Origin: an uncultured Robinsoniella sp.
GTDB lineage: Bacteria; Bacillota; Clostridia; Lachnospirales; Lachnospiraceae
Direction: 5' to 3'
Assembly: GCA_900540475.1 (NCBI GenBank)
Contig: UQGG01000003.1
Location: 1 to 64,000 of the forward strand
Length of the DNA: 64,000 bases
Both the position numbers and the translations under genes were made by a program. The notes beneath the pieces are model-generated. The model searched no databases. It was not told the DNA's origin and was given only the letters and a program-made list of their open reading frames with translations. Below are positions 43,307-51,267 of the stretch, in pieces (position 1 is the stretch's first letter; every line of letters begins with the position of its first letter).

Positions 43307-43385
43307 AGATACTTTATTCCCGCGAGCAACGACCGGAGCGGAAGCGGAGACCAAAAACTCCGATGCTCGCAACGGGTTTTTCACT
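43307..43385 (-). repeat. Repeat family B copy 4 (CGGGAATAAA type, minus strand)
   Basis: Read on the minus strand, a CGAGCA-rich stem precedes TCGTTGCTCGCGGGAATAAA. That 20-nt end matches the copy at 57728-57747 at all but one base. It lies in the 329-bp space between divergent genes. Confidence 0.65.
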
Positions 43386-43505
43386 TATAGATGTAACTCA
43401 TTATACACAAGGGAAAAAACATTCGCAACATCTATAATATGAACTTTTGCTTAAGTTTTCATACATGACTTTTATATATCATCCTGGTATGATATACTGT
43501 AGTAG

Positions 43506-43580
43506 AGCTTGTCGAAAAATATCATTTACGAATCTGCAGGCTGGACGTGCAGATGGCGGGAATGAATTTTTGAACACGCT
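43506..43580. repeat. Repeat family A copy, palindromic form
   Basis: The right end, read on the minus strand, is GCGTGTTCAAAAATTCATTC followed by CCGCCATCTGCACG, close to the copy at 61605-61661. The left end (AGCTTGTCGAAAAATAT) is a weaker inverted match. It lies 34 bp before the L,D-transpeptidase gene. Confidence 0.65.
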
Positions 43581-43613
43581 ATTAGGATAAAGTACGACAT
43601 AAGGGGTGAAAAA

Positions 43614-44996
43614 ATGAAGGGAAATACGAAGAAAAAAATAATTTTAGGGGTAGTGATTGGATTTTTCGTGATCGTCATTGGTGTATACCTGGGAATTGCA
43701 TATTATTTTACAAAGCATTTCTATGGAGGAACTATGATAAACGGGCTGGATTGCGGTAATGCTACCATCGCCCAGGTGGAAGATAAGATACAGGACAGTA
43801 TTCTTGTATATAACCTTACTTTAAAAGGCCGTGACAACTTTGAAGAAGTGATTACGGCAGAGCAGTTGGGCTTTCAATACACGGATGAAGAGAAAGAAGT
43901 GGAAAAGCTTTTAAAAGCGCAGGAACCCTTTTTATGGTTTTTAAATATGGGAAAACAAGAAAAATACGAAACATCAGTTAATACTTCCTATGACAAAGAA
44001 CTGGTGAATTCACTGGTTAAAAATTTAAAATGTTTTAAAGACGGTAATATGGTGAAACCAAAGGATGCATACATAGAAGAAACGGCAACCGGATTTGAAA
44101 TCGTTCCCGAAGTAATGGGAAATACCATGGATCAGGAGCAGGTAAAGCAGGCAATAATTGATGCGGTAGACAATCATAAGACGGAACTTTCTTTTGAAGA
44201 AGCCGGACTTTACAAGGACCCTGAAGTCTACAGCACAAATGAGAAAATGGTTACCCAGGTACAGGAGCTGAACCGATTAACACAGGCAGAGATCACCTTT
44301 GACTTTGTAGACCGGAAGATGGTGGCAGACAGGGGCCAGATCAGAGAATGGCTGGTGGAAGGGGAAAATGGAGAATATTCCATCGATGAAGATAAAGTAA
44401 GGCAGTTTGTGAATAAAATGGCGGCTGAGACGGATACATTCGGACTCACCAGAGAGTTTAAGACCTCAAAGGGGGATACCATCACTTTAGAAGGCGGAGA
44501 TTACGGCTGGGCTACGGATGTGGATGCCACAACCGAGAACCTGCTGGAGGCGTTAAGAGAAGGCAAGGTGGAGACCCTGGAGCCGGTATATGTGTATACA
44601 GCCATGGACCGTTCCTCCAACGATATCGGTGAAACTTATGTAGAAGTCAGTATAGAAGAGCAGCGGATGTGGTGTTATGAAGACGGTGAACTCATCGTGG
44701 ATACTCCTATTGTAACAGGCAACTCTTCCAAAGGATGGGATACGCCAAAGGGCGGATGCTGGGCAATCGATGCCAAGAAGCGAAATGCAATTCTGAAGGG
44801 GGAAGGCTATGCATCTCCGGTAGATTACTGGCTGCCATTTAATGGGGATGTGGGAATTCATGACCTGAACCGTCCGGCATTTGGCGGTGAAATATATAAG
44901 ACCAACGGTTCCCATGGATGCGTAAATACACCTTACGATAATGCGGAAAAAATTTACGAAGCAGTCGAGATTGGTACGCCGGTTATTGTATATTAA
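43614..44996 (+). CDS. L,D-transpeptidase with peptidoglycan-binding domains
   Basis: A 460-residue protein anchored by one membrane segment (about residues 8-30). Two tandem regions of the PG_binding_4 type occupy about residues 40-320. The C-terminal YkuD domain has the catalytic HG-C motif (GSHGCVNTP) near residue 432 and the upstream His in DVGIHDLN. It cross-links peptidoglycan by 3-3 bonds outside the membrane, which gives resistance to some beta-lactams. AAGGGG precedes the start. It is monocistronic, followed by a terminator-like hairpin at 45043-45076. Confidence 0.93.
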   Translation: MKGNTKKKIILGVVIGFFVIVIGVYLGIAYYFTKHFYGGTMINGLDCGNATIAQVEDKIQDSILVYNLTLKGRDNFEEVITAEQLGFQYTDEEKEVEKLLKAQEPFLWFLNMGKQEKYETSVNTSYDKELVNSLVKNLKCFKDGNMVKPKDAYIEETATGFEIVPEVMGNTMDQEQVKQAIIDAVDNHKTELSFEEAGLYKDPEVYSTNEKMVTQVQELNRLTQAEITFDFVDRKMVADRGQIREWLVEGENGEYSIDEDKVRQFVNKMAAETDTFGLTREFKTSKGDTITLEGGDYGWATDVDATTENLLEALREGKVETLEPVYVYTAMDRSSNDIGETYVEVSIEEQRMWCYEDGELIVDTPIVTGNSSKGWDTPKGGCWAIDAKKRNAILKGEGYASPVDYWLPFNGDVGIHDLNRPAFGGEIYKTNGSHGCVNTPYDNAEKIYEAVEIGTPVIVY

Positions 44997-45004
44997 AAAA
45001 TACC

Positions 45005-45033
45005 TTGACGTTTTCTATACTGTTAAATATAAT
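45005..45033 (+). promoter_or_regulatory. Strong promoter upstream of ktrB
   Basis: TTGACG (45005-45010) and TATAAT (45028-45033) are exactly 17 bp apart, right after the L,D-transpeptidase gene. Transcription from it would enter the hairpin at 45043-45076 almost at once. Confidence 0.8.
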
Positions 45034-45042
45034 AGAGTCAAG

Positions 45043-45090
45043 TCAAAAATCCCGCTGCAGGCAACGGGGTTTTTGATCCTCGCGGGAATA
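45043..45090 (+). terminator. Hairpin with repeat family B end (copy 3)
   Basis: TCAAAAATCCCG (45043-45054) pairs with CGGGGTTTTTGA (45065-45076), followed by CCTCGCGGGAATAAA, the family B end. It may end the L,D-transpeptidase transcript. It also lies directly after the promoter at 45005-45033. Confidence 0.65.
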
Positions 45091-45126
45091 AATTCACTGA
45101 TAAGTTAGAGAAAGGATTTTTGCAAT

Positions 45127-45195
45127 ATGGACAGTTCAGAAGACATTGATGGTAATTGTGATACAGGCAGAGAACGTTTTGGGCAAAAACCTTAG
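45127..45195 (+). CDS. Possible 22-residue leader peptide
   Basis: A short frame of 22 codons rich in Asp, Glu, Gly and Arg lies between the promoter at 45005 and the terminator at 45211. AAAGGA at 45111-45116 is at a usable distance. It has no repeated codon of a single amino acid that would mark a classic attenuator. It may be chance. Confidence 0.2.
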   Translation: MDSSEDIDGNCDTGRERFGQKP

Positions 45196-45210
45196 AAAAT
45201 AGAAGAAAGA

Positions 45211-45246
45211 GGCATAATCTGCTTTTTACGCAGATTGTGTCTTTTT
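45211..45246 (+). terminator. Terminator in the ktrB leader
   Basis: AATCTGC (45216-45222) pairs with GCAGATT (45230-45236), extended by weaker outer pairs, and is followed by five T at 45242-45246. It lies 57 bp before the ktrB start, downstream of a good promoter, so it could control read-through into ktrB. Confidence 0.7.
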
Positions 45247-45303
45247 GTGCATTTTAAGTTTCTAAATTCAAAATCTGCATAATGAAATCACAGGAGGAAA
45301 GAA

Positions 45304-46596
45304 ATGAAATTTTTTAAAAAGCAGTCACCCGGAAGGCTGATTGCATTGGGATTTGCACTGGTAATATTGGTGGGTGCCCTGATTTTGATGCTGCCTGTAT
45401 CAGTCAATGACGGAGCGGAAGTAAGTTTTATCAATGCCCTATTTACATCCACCAGCGCAGTCTGTGTAACCGGTTTGATTGCAATAGATACGGCTGAACA
45501 TTTTACGGTGTTCGGGAGAACGGTGGTAGCACTTCTGATTCAAATCGGAGGTTTGGGGGTTACGGCTGTGGGAGTTGCATTTATTCTTGCAGCGGGAAAA
45601 CGAGTGGGAATCAGGGGCAGGCTTTTGGTAAAAGAAGCCATGAACCTGAGCAGCTTTAAAGGCGTTGTGCGCCTGGTCAAGGCAGTATTACTCATGACGC
45701 TGTGCTTTGAAGGGGCAGGAGTTATTTTGAGTTTCATTGTATTTGTTCAGGATTTTCCTCCGCTGGATGCACTTGGAATTAGTCTGTTCCATTCGGTGGC
45801 GGCATTTAATAACTCGGGATTTGATATTCTGGGAGGCTTGCAGAATCTGATTCCCTATCAGAGCAATGTACTTTTGAACCTGACTACCTGTGGACTGATT
45901 ATATTTGGCGGTCTGGGTTTTCTGGTTATTTTAGATATTATTCAGACCCGGTCCTTTAAGAAGCTTCGGCTTCATTCAAAAGTAGTAATTACCATGAGTA
46001 TTTTCCTGCTGGCAATCGGAACGGTTCTTTTGAAACTCACAGAAGATATTACCTGGCTGGGGGCATTTTTTCAGAGCGTTTCTGCCCGTACAGCGGGATT
46101 TAGTACATATCCGATTGGAAGCTTTACCAATGCCGGGCTGTTTGTTTTAACGATTTTAATGTTTATTGGTGCGTCACCGGGATCTACCGGCGGAGGTATT
46201 AAGACAAGTACTTTTTTTGCATTAATGCAGGCAACTAAGAGCTCTGCCACCAATCAGCACAGCTCCGCATTCCGGCGTAAGATTCCAACAGAGGTCATTA
46301 CAAAGGCATTTATTATTACATTTCTGGCATTGCTGGTAGTATGTACCGGAACATTTGCACTTTGTATTTTGGAACCCAGCTGTACCTTTATCCAGCTGTT
46401 TTTTGAAGTCACATCCGCATTTGGTACGGTAGGGCTGTCTACCGGAATTACACCGGATCTTTGCGTGGCAAGTAAAGTCGTATTGATTATAACGATGTTT
46501 ATCGGAAGGCTTGGACCGCTGACGATCGCATCTCTTTGGGTATTTAAGGAGACTTCTAATGTAAGTTATACGGAAGAAACCATTATTATAGGTTAA
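45304..46596 (+). CDS. ktrB: Potassium uptake protein KtrB/TrkH family
   Basis: A 430-residue potassium channel-like transporter with four repeated membrane-pore-membrane units. The first filter region is STSAVCVTGL near residue 55, the third lies in SARTAGFST near residue 262, and the fourth in SAFGTVGLSTG near residue 378. An SPGSTGGGIKTST loop follows the third. Its length suits KtrB better than the longer TrkH. It imports potassium with its cytosolic regulator KtrA, encoded 80 bp downstream. CAGGAGG precedes the start. A promoter at 45005 and a terminator at 45211 in its leader suggest control before translation, perhaps by a riboswitch that I could not identify. Confidence 0.94.
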   Translation: MKFFKKQSPGRLIALGFALVILVGALILMLPVSVNDGAEVSFINALFTSTSAVCVTGLIAIDTAEHFTVFGRTVVALLIQIGGLGVTAVGVAFILAAGKRVGIRGRLLVKEAMNLSSFKGVVRLVKAVLLMTLCFEGAGVILSFIVFVQDFPPLDALGISLFHSVAAFNNSGFDILGGLQNLIPYQSNVLLNLTTCGLIIFGGLGFLVILDIIQTRSFKKLRLHSKVVITMSIFLLAIGTVLLKLTEDITWLGAFFQSVSARTAGFSTYPIGSFTNAGLFVLTILMFIGASPGSTGGGIKTSTFFALMQATKSSATNQHSSAFRRKIPTEVITKAFIITFLALLVVCTGTFALCILEPSCTFIQLFFEVTSAFGTVGLSTGITPDLCVASKVVLIITMFIGRLGPLTIASLWVFKETSNVSYTEETIIIG

Positions 46597-46676
46597 GGGC
46601 GTTATCGGCTGCACAGCCGGCTGTATGGAACTGAGAATATCTTTAATAGAAAATAGTAAACAGAAAGGTTAACATT

Positions 46677-47345
46677 ATGAGAAGAAATAGAGAAACATAT
46701 TCCTATGGTATTATCGGACTTGGGAGATTTGGAACTGCACTGGCTAAAACCCTGTCAGAGGCAGGAGAAGAAGTGATTGTAATTGACAATACAGAGAGTA
46801 AAGTAAAGGAATTGAGGCAATACACAGAAAATGCATTTGTGGCTGAGACCCTTACAAAAGAAGTCCTGGAGGAAATCGGAATTCAAAATTGTGATACGGT
46901 GGTAGTCTGCATTGGTGAGAAAATTGATACCAGCATTCTTACAACGCTCAATGTTGTAAGCCTGGGAGTGCCCAGAGTCATTGCAAAAGCCATCAGCCCC
47001 GATCAGGGAGCCGTTCTTGAAAAAATAGGGGCACAGGTGGTATATCCGGAAAGCGATATGGCGGTACGTCTTGCGAACCGATTGCTTGCCAACAGCGTTT
47101 TAGATTATATTTCTCTGAATAATAATGTGGAAATTACGGAAATAAAATTATCCGGTTCTCTGGTGGATAAAAGTATTGTGGAAGCGGATCTGCGCCAGAA
47201 GTTCGGGCTGAATATCATTGCTATTGAGCGGGGGAATAAGACGGATATTGAGATTAACCCCCATTACCGTTTCTCTGAGGGAGACATTATCGTAGTAGTC
47301 GGGAAAAAGGATAATGTACAGAAATTTGAAGATTCTCTGAATTAA
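46677..47345 (+). CDS. ktrA: Potassium uptake regulatory protein KtrA/TrkA family
   Basis: A 222-residue cytosolic regulator: an RCK N-terminal nucleotide-binding domain with GLGRFGTALAKTL near residue 15 and a closing acidic residue (VIVIDNTE) near residue 38, then an RCK C-terminal domain (about residues 135-222). It forms a ring under KtrB and opens it on binding ATP; in related bacteria cyclic di-AMP binds the C-terminal domain. GAAAGG precedes the start. The 80-bp space before it has a small CGGCTG/CAGCCG hairpin. Confidence 0.94.
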   Translation: MRRNRETYSYGIIGLGRFGTALAKTLSEAGEEVIVIDNTESKVKELRQYTENAFVAETLTKEVLEEIGIQNCDTVVVCIGEKIDTSILTTLNVVSLGVPRVIAKAISPDQGAVLEKIGAQVVYPESDMAVRLANRLLANSVLDYISLNNNVEITEIKLSGSLVDKSIVEADLRQKFGLNIIAIERGNKTDIEINPHYRFSEGDIIVVVGKKDNVQKFEDSLN

Positions 47346-47362
47346 TTTAGAATCAAAATCCC

Positions 47363-47394
47363 TTGACATTCCACCGCACTGGAAGGTTTACAAT
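47363..47394 (+). promoter_or_regulatory. MerR-type promoter with 20-bp spacer
   Basis: TTGACA (47363-47368) and TACAAT (47389-47394) are 20 bp apart, and the dyad TTCCA-N6-TGGAA (47369-47384) fills the spacer. That is the layout of promoters twisted open by MerR-family proteins, so the MerR gene below is probably autoregulated. Confidence 0.7.
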
Positions 47395-47416
47395 AATTGT
47401 AACAAGGAGGCGGAAC

Positions 47417-48211
47417 ATGTATAAGATAAGTGAATTTTCGAAAATCACCCGGTTGACGGTGAAATCTCTGCGGTATTATGATGAGGAAGGTATATTGAAG
47501 CCGTCCTGCAGAGCTGACAACGGTTACCGCTACTATAACGGGGAAGATTTTAAAAAAGCAGAACTGATTCAGTTTCTCCGGGATTTGGATTTCGGTATTG
47601 CACAAGTGAAGGAGATTCTGGAAAACTGCGAAAGTGCAGAAGATCTGTCCTACTATCTGGAAGAAAAGCAGGAGATGATACGCAGGCAGATTCAAAAAGA
47701 AAAGGAACTTATCCGCCGGATGGACCGTTGCTTGAAACCCAAAGACGCGGAGGTGGAATTGATGGAATATAAAATTGAGCTGAAAAGCTTTCCGGCTATT
47801 ACGGTTGCATCCATTAGATATCGTGGAAAGTATCAGGATATGGGGAAATATATTTCTGATATTTATAAGGAAGTGAAAGGAAAAGGAGCCGGTGAACCAT
47901 TTTGCTGTTATTACGACGATGATTTTAAGGAAGAAGCGGATATTAAAATCTGTGTACCCACAAAAGGCATCATTGATGGGAAGAATATCAGTTGCAAACA
48001 GCTGCCGGCTGTTCCGAAGGCAGTCTGCACAACACATACAGGCACTTATGAAGAGCTGCACAGAGCCTATAAAGCGCTGCTTGACTTTGCCAGAGATCGT
48101 GGATTAACCTGCCTGACCCCATCCAGGGAAATATACCATAAGGGACCGGGAATGATTTTTAAAGGAAATCCAAATAAATATGTTACCGAAATTGTAATTC
48201 CCGTTCAATGA
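47417..48211 (+). CDS. MerR family regulator with GyrI-like effector domain
   Basis: A 264-residue regulator. The N-terminal MerR winged helix is at residues 1-70 (ISEFSKITRLTVKSLRYYDEEG), a coiled dimer helix follows to about residue 110, and the GyrI-like ligand-binding domain covers residues 115-264, ending VTEIVIPVQ. This is the BmrR/BltR layout, which detects bulky drugs or cationic compounds. AAGGAGG precedes the start at 47417; the frame is open earlier, but that stretch is the promoter. No efflux gene lies downstream, because the next gene is on the opposite strand, so its target may be itself or distant. Confidence 0.92.
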   Translation: MYKISEFSKITRLTVKSLRYYDEEGILKPSCRADNGYRYYNGEDFKKAELIQFLRDLDFGIAQVKEILENCESAEDLSYYLEEKQEMIRRQIQKEKELIRRMDRCLKPKDAEVELMEYKIELKSFPAITVASIRYRGKYQDMGKYISDIYKEVKGKGAGEPFCCYYDDDFKEEADIKICVPTKGIIDGKNISCKQLPAVPKAVCTTHTGTYEELHRAYKALLDFARDRGLTCLTPSREIYHKGPGMIFKGNPNKYVTEIVIPVQ

Positions 48212-48220
48212 CCCGGGATA

Positions 48221-49243
48221 TTAAAGCAGAAAGAGCAGTCCTATTGCCAATACAGTCTGCATGGTTCCTACCAGACCTCCATACAGCATGGACTTTGGAC
48301 CCTCATTTAAAAGATCCTGGAATTTTACCCGCATTCCGATGGCGGCCAGGGCGATGATTTCAAACTGCCCGCTTACCAGCTTTGCTGCCTTAACCAGGGG
48401 GAGTGGGACGATACCGAAACTGCTTATGATACTGAAGATAAAAAATCCTATGATAAACCAGGGGATTCCGCAGGAAATTTTTTTGCTGTGGGAATCCTTT
48501 TTTTGTTTCCGGGAGAACAACTTTTCTCCGTCTGTGGTGTTCATTTTGGAAAAGACCAAAGCTACCACAACCAGGAATACAATTCGGATAATCTTAAAAA
48601 TTGTTGCCATCTGTACAACATCATCATTGATAAATTTTGCCGAGGCAATGACCTGGCCAATGGACTGCAGAATTCCGCCGATCATACCGGATGTATGAAT
48701 GATCTCATCGTGATAGAGTATTCCTGTTATGAGGGGAAGGATCACCATAAGAAATGTACCGGTAATATTTACTATGGTGATGGAAATTCCTTTGTCTTTT
48801 GCATCTGCGTCAATTACTGGAGATATGGTTCCAATGGCTGAGGAACCACAGACGGCATTTCCGGCACACATCAAAAGGCAGAATTTTTTATGAAAGCCCA
48901 ACTGCTTGCCGATAAGATAGGTTCCGGTGATGGTAAATGCCATCTGCAGTGCGATGAAAAGAATGCCGAAGATGCCAACGCCAAGGATATCAGACAGGTG
49001 AAGTGTAAGACCGGTGAGGACAATAGAATACTCCAAAAGCCTGGATTCAGAGAATTTACACCCTTTGTTCAGGGATTCCCTGTTTAAAAATGTATTGCCG
49101 CAAAGGATGCCGATGCCAATGGCAAACAGGGCAGAGCCCACAGCAGGGACAAAGGAACTGATTATCTGTGCGATACCGGAAATCACCAGGCAGACGATGA
49201 AACCCGGGATTAAATTTTTAAGTGATTCAGTAAATTTTTTCAA
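48221..49243 (-). CDS. YeiH/UPF0324 family putative sulfate exporter
   Basis: A 340-residue membrane protein with about ten hydrophobic segments. The GNAVCGSSAIGTISPVI motif near residue 127 and the LAAIGMRVKFQDL segment near residue 300 mark the UPF0324 (YeiH) family. The family is annotated as putative sulfate exporter, a role not firmly shown. AAGGAG-like bases precede the start. It is divergent from a LysR-type gene with 115 bp between, the arrangement seen for yeiH and yeiE in other bacteria, so the LysR protein probably activates it. The end faces the MerR gene 9 bp away. Confidence 0.88.
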   Translation of the reverse strand: MKKFTESLKNLIPGFIVCLVISGIAQIISSFVPAVGSALFAIGIGILCGNTFLNRESLNKGCKFSESRLLEYSIVLTGLTLHLSDILGVGIFGILFIALQMAFTITGTYLIGKQLGFHKKFCLLMCAGNAVCGSSAIGTISPVIDADAKDKGISITIVNITGTFLMVILPLITGILYHDEIIHTSGMIGGILQSIGQVIASAKFINDDVVQMATIFKIIRIVFLVVVALVFSKMNTTDGEKLFSRKQKKDSHSKKISCGIPWFIIGFFIFSIISSFGIVPLPLVKAAKLVSGQFEIIALAAIGMRVKFQDLLNEGPKSMLYGGLVGTMQTVLAIGLLFLL

Positions 49244-49358
49244 AACATATACTCCTTCATATTTTTATTTTCGATTCCTGTTGATTTTACCATCATTTGG
49301 CTATAAAATAAAATTATTAATTTTTATCAAACTATAATTTAAACTTATAAGGAGAGCT

Positions 49359-50270
49359 ATGTTAGACTATAGAATTAAGACTTTTCTGGAATTGTGCAGA
49401 TTAAAAAATTATACAAAGACGGCACATTCCCTGCATATCACCCAGCCCGCAGTTACCCAGCATATCCAGTATTTAGAGCGGGAATATGGCATGAACCTGT
49501 TTGACCATGAGGCAAGAGAGCTTACCCTTACTCCAAAAGGGCAGTTGTTTTACTGGTCTGCGCTGACCATGGAGGCAAACAGCCGGAAGATTCATGAGCT
49601 GATGCAGCAGCCGGTAGCTGCGGCAAGGTATTTTCGGTTTGGTGCTACCCTGAGCATTGGAGAGTATCTGATGCCGCCTATTTTAACTGCGTATCTGAAG
49701 GAATATCCTCAAAACAGATTGTCCATGCTGGTTGAAAATACAGAGACACTGCTGAAAAAACTGGATGAGGGAGAAATTGATTTTGCGGTGGTAGAGGGAA
49801 GATTTGACAAGGATGCCTACAGCCATGTGCTCCTGGCTAACGAAGGTTTTATTGCAGTCTGCTCCGGTAATTTTCCCATACGGGAGAATCTGCTGATGGA
49901 TGATATCACCGGATATCCCCTGATTATCCGGGAAAAAGGTTCCGGGACCAGGTGGATTCTGGAGGATATACTGGCGGAACACAATTTAAGCATCGGGCAG
50001 TTTGAAAAGCTGAATGAAATGGGGAATTTTGCGGTAATCAAACATCTGGTACGGGAAGGACTAGGTCTGACTTTTGCCTACGCATCCGTGGTGGGAAAAG
50101 AGATCCGGGAAGGAACTTTAAGAAGAGTGGCCATTCAGAACTTTCAGGCTGCCCGGGAATTTAATTTTGTATATTTAAAAGACAGCATATTTGAAAAAGA
50201 ATACCTGGAATTTTACAGGTACTGTATGCAAAAGAAGGAAGGATGCAGCGATTATGAAAACCTATCATGA
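49359..50270 (+). CDS. LysR family transcriptional regulator
   Basis: A 303-residue regulator: winged helix at residues 1-65 (TAHSLHITQPAVTQHIQYLEREYGMNLF), then a two-lobed effector domain from about residue 88. TLSIGEYLMPPIL and VREGLGLTFAYASVV are typical strands of the CbbR/CysB-like type. It is divergent from the YeiH-type gene. The AT-rich space between (49244-49358) has several T-N11-A-like dyads around 49302-49330 that could be its binding site. The start at 49359 follows AAGGAGAG. Sulfur or amino acid metabolism is a plausible signal, but it is not shown. Confidence 0.92.
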   Translation: MLDYRIKTFLELCRLKNYTKTAHSLHITQPAVTQHIQYLEREYGMNLFDHEARELTLTPKGQLFYWSALTMEANSRKIHELMQQPVAAARYFRFGATLSIGEYLMPPILTAYLKEYPQNRLSMLVENTETLLKKLDEGEIDFAVVEGRFDKDAYSHVLLANEGFIAVCSGNFPIRENLLMDDITGYPLIIREKGSGTRWILEDILAEHNLSIGQFEKLNEMGNFAVIKHLVREGLGLTFAYASVVGKEIREGTLRRVAIQNFQAAREFNFVYLKDSIFEKEYLEFYRYCMQKKEGCSDYENLS

Positions 50271-50307
50271 TGTAGAATTTACAACAATGGTTCTGGTTAT
50301 CTGCTGA

Positions 50308-50964
50308 CTACTTTTCCCCTATTACACACAGCCAGCCGTTTCGCGGGTGTTTACGAACACGGATTTTAGAAAAACCCGCTTCCTGCATGGCTTTTTTTAA
50401 TCCGATTGCAGAGGGAATATGCATGCTCAAAAGAGCGGTCACTTCTGCATATTTATCTGCGTCATCTTCCTGCTGTACCATTTCACATATGACGGCAAAT
50501 CTGCCTCCGGGCTTTAAAACACGGAGAACTTCCTTTAAGTCAGAATGGATGTCCGGCCAGAAATAGATGGTCTCAATGGCAGTTGCCAGGTCAAATACGT
50601 TATCTCTGAATGGCAGGTTAGAGACACTTGCTTTTAAAATATCAGCCCTGCCGTTTGCAATATAATGACTGTTTTCTTTCAGGGCACGTTCAATGCAAAG
50701 GGGAGAGTAGTCTACGCCGTAGACTTTTCCCTGGGGAATTAATTTTAACAGGCGGCGCACCGCTTTTCCGCCCCCGCATCCGATATCCAGTGCTTTGCAG
50801 TCAGGTGCGGGATCCAGCTGGTAAAGTGCCCATTTTGTCAGCCTCGCATGCCCCAGGTTCATTTTATGAATCATCAGACTGCCCCATGTCCCTTCCGGGC
50901 GCCGGGCATTTTGGGTAAGTTTTTTTATCATATTCTGTGGCTCCTTTTCTGGAGTATTTTCCAA
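50308..50964 (-). CDS. Class I SAM-dependent methyltransferase
   Basis: A 218-residue cytosolic methyltransferase. The SAM-binding motif I is LDIGCGGGKAVRRLL near residue 70, followed by YGVDYSPLCIERA, and the motif LKPGGRFAVICEM near residue 150. It belongs to the Methyltransf_11 type, whose substrate cannot be predicted. AGGAGCC precedes the start. The gene stands alone, convergent with the LysR gene, and shares a 303-bp upstream space with the sugar importer operon. Confidence 0.9.
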   Translation of the reverse strand: MENTPEKEPQNMIKKLTQNARRPEGTWGSLMIHKMNLGHARLTKWALYQLDPAPDCKALDIGCGGGKAVRRLLKLIPQGKVYGVDYSPLCIERALKENSHYIANGRADILKASVSNLPFRDNVFDLATAIETIYFWPDIHSDLKEVLRVLKPGGRFAVICEMVQQEDDADKYAEVTALLSMHIPSAIGLKKAMQEAGFSKIRVRKHPRNGWLCVIGEK

Positions 50965-51173
50965 TACTTATAGTGCAAGTTTCTAATACTCTCTTGTGTA
51001 AAAGTTCGTACAATCCATTATAAAACGGAGAGCGAAGTGTGTCAACTCATGACTAATCCAAAAAAATGCCAGAAAATCCAGGGCACAATTTGTCCAATAT
51101 GCACAAATAAAAAAGTAAATATAGTTTGAAAAATACGGAAAATCAATTTTATTTATGCACTTTTTATATGTAT

Positions 51174-51191
51174 ACTGACTTAGAAGTCAGT
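51174..51191. promoter_or_regulatory. 18-bp operator before the second sugar importer
   Basis: ACTGACTT and AAGTCAGT are perfect inverted arms separated by AG. A TATACT at 51171-51176 may be the -10 box, partly covered by the dyad, so repression is likely. It lies 76 bp before the binding-protein gene. The rest of the 303-bp space (50965-51267) shows nothing else clear. Confidence 0.65.
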
Positions 51192-51267
51192 TTCGTATAG
51201 AATGTCAACATATCAGATAGGAGCAGTACAAACTAACGAAAATGAAAAAGAAATGGAGAGGTAAATT

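Noticed and set aside
45077..45210. Cyclic di-AMP (ydaO-type) riboswitch before ktrB
   Set aside because: The position fits, but I could not find the conserved core bases; a covariance search would decide.
47342..48061. 239-codon minus-strand frame opposite the MerR gene
   Set aside because: It is antisense to a complete MerR gene with promoter and ribosome site.
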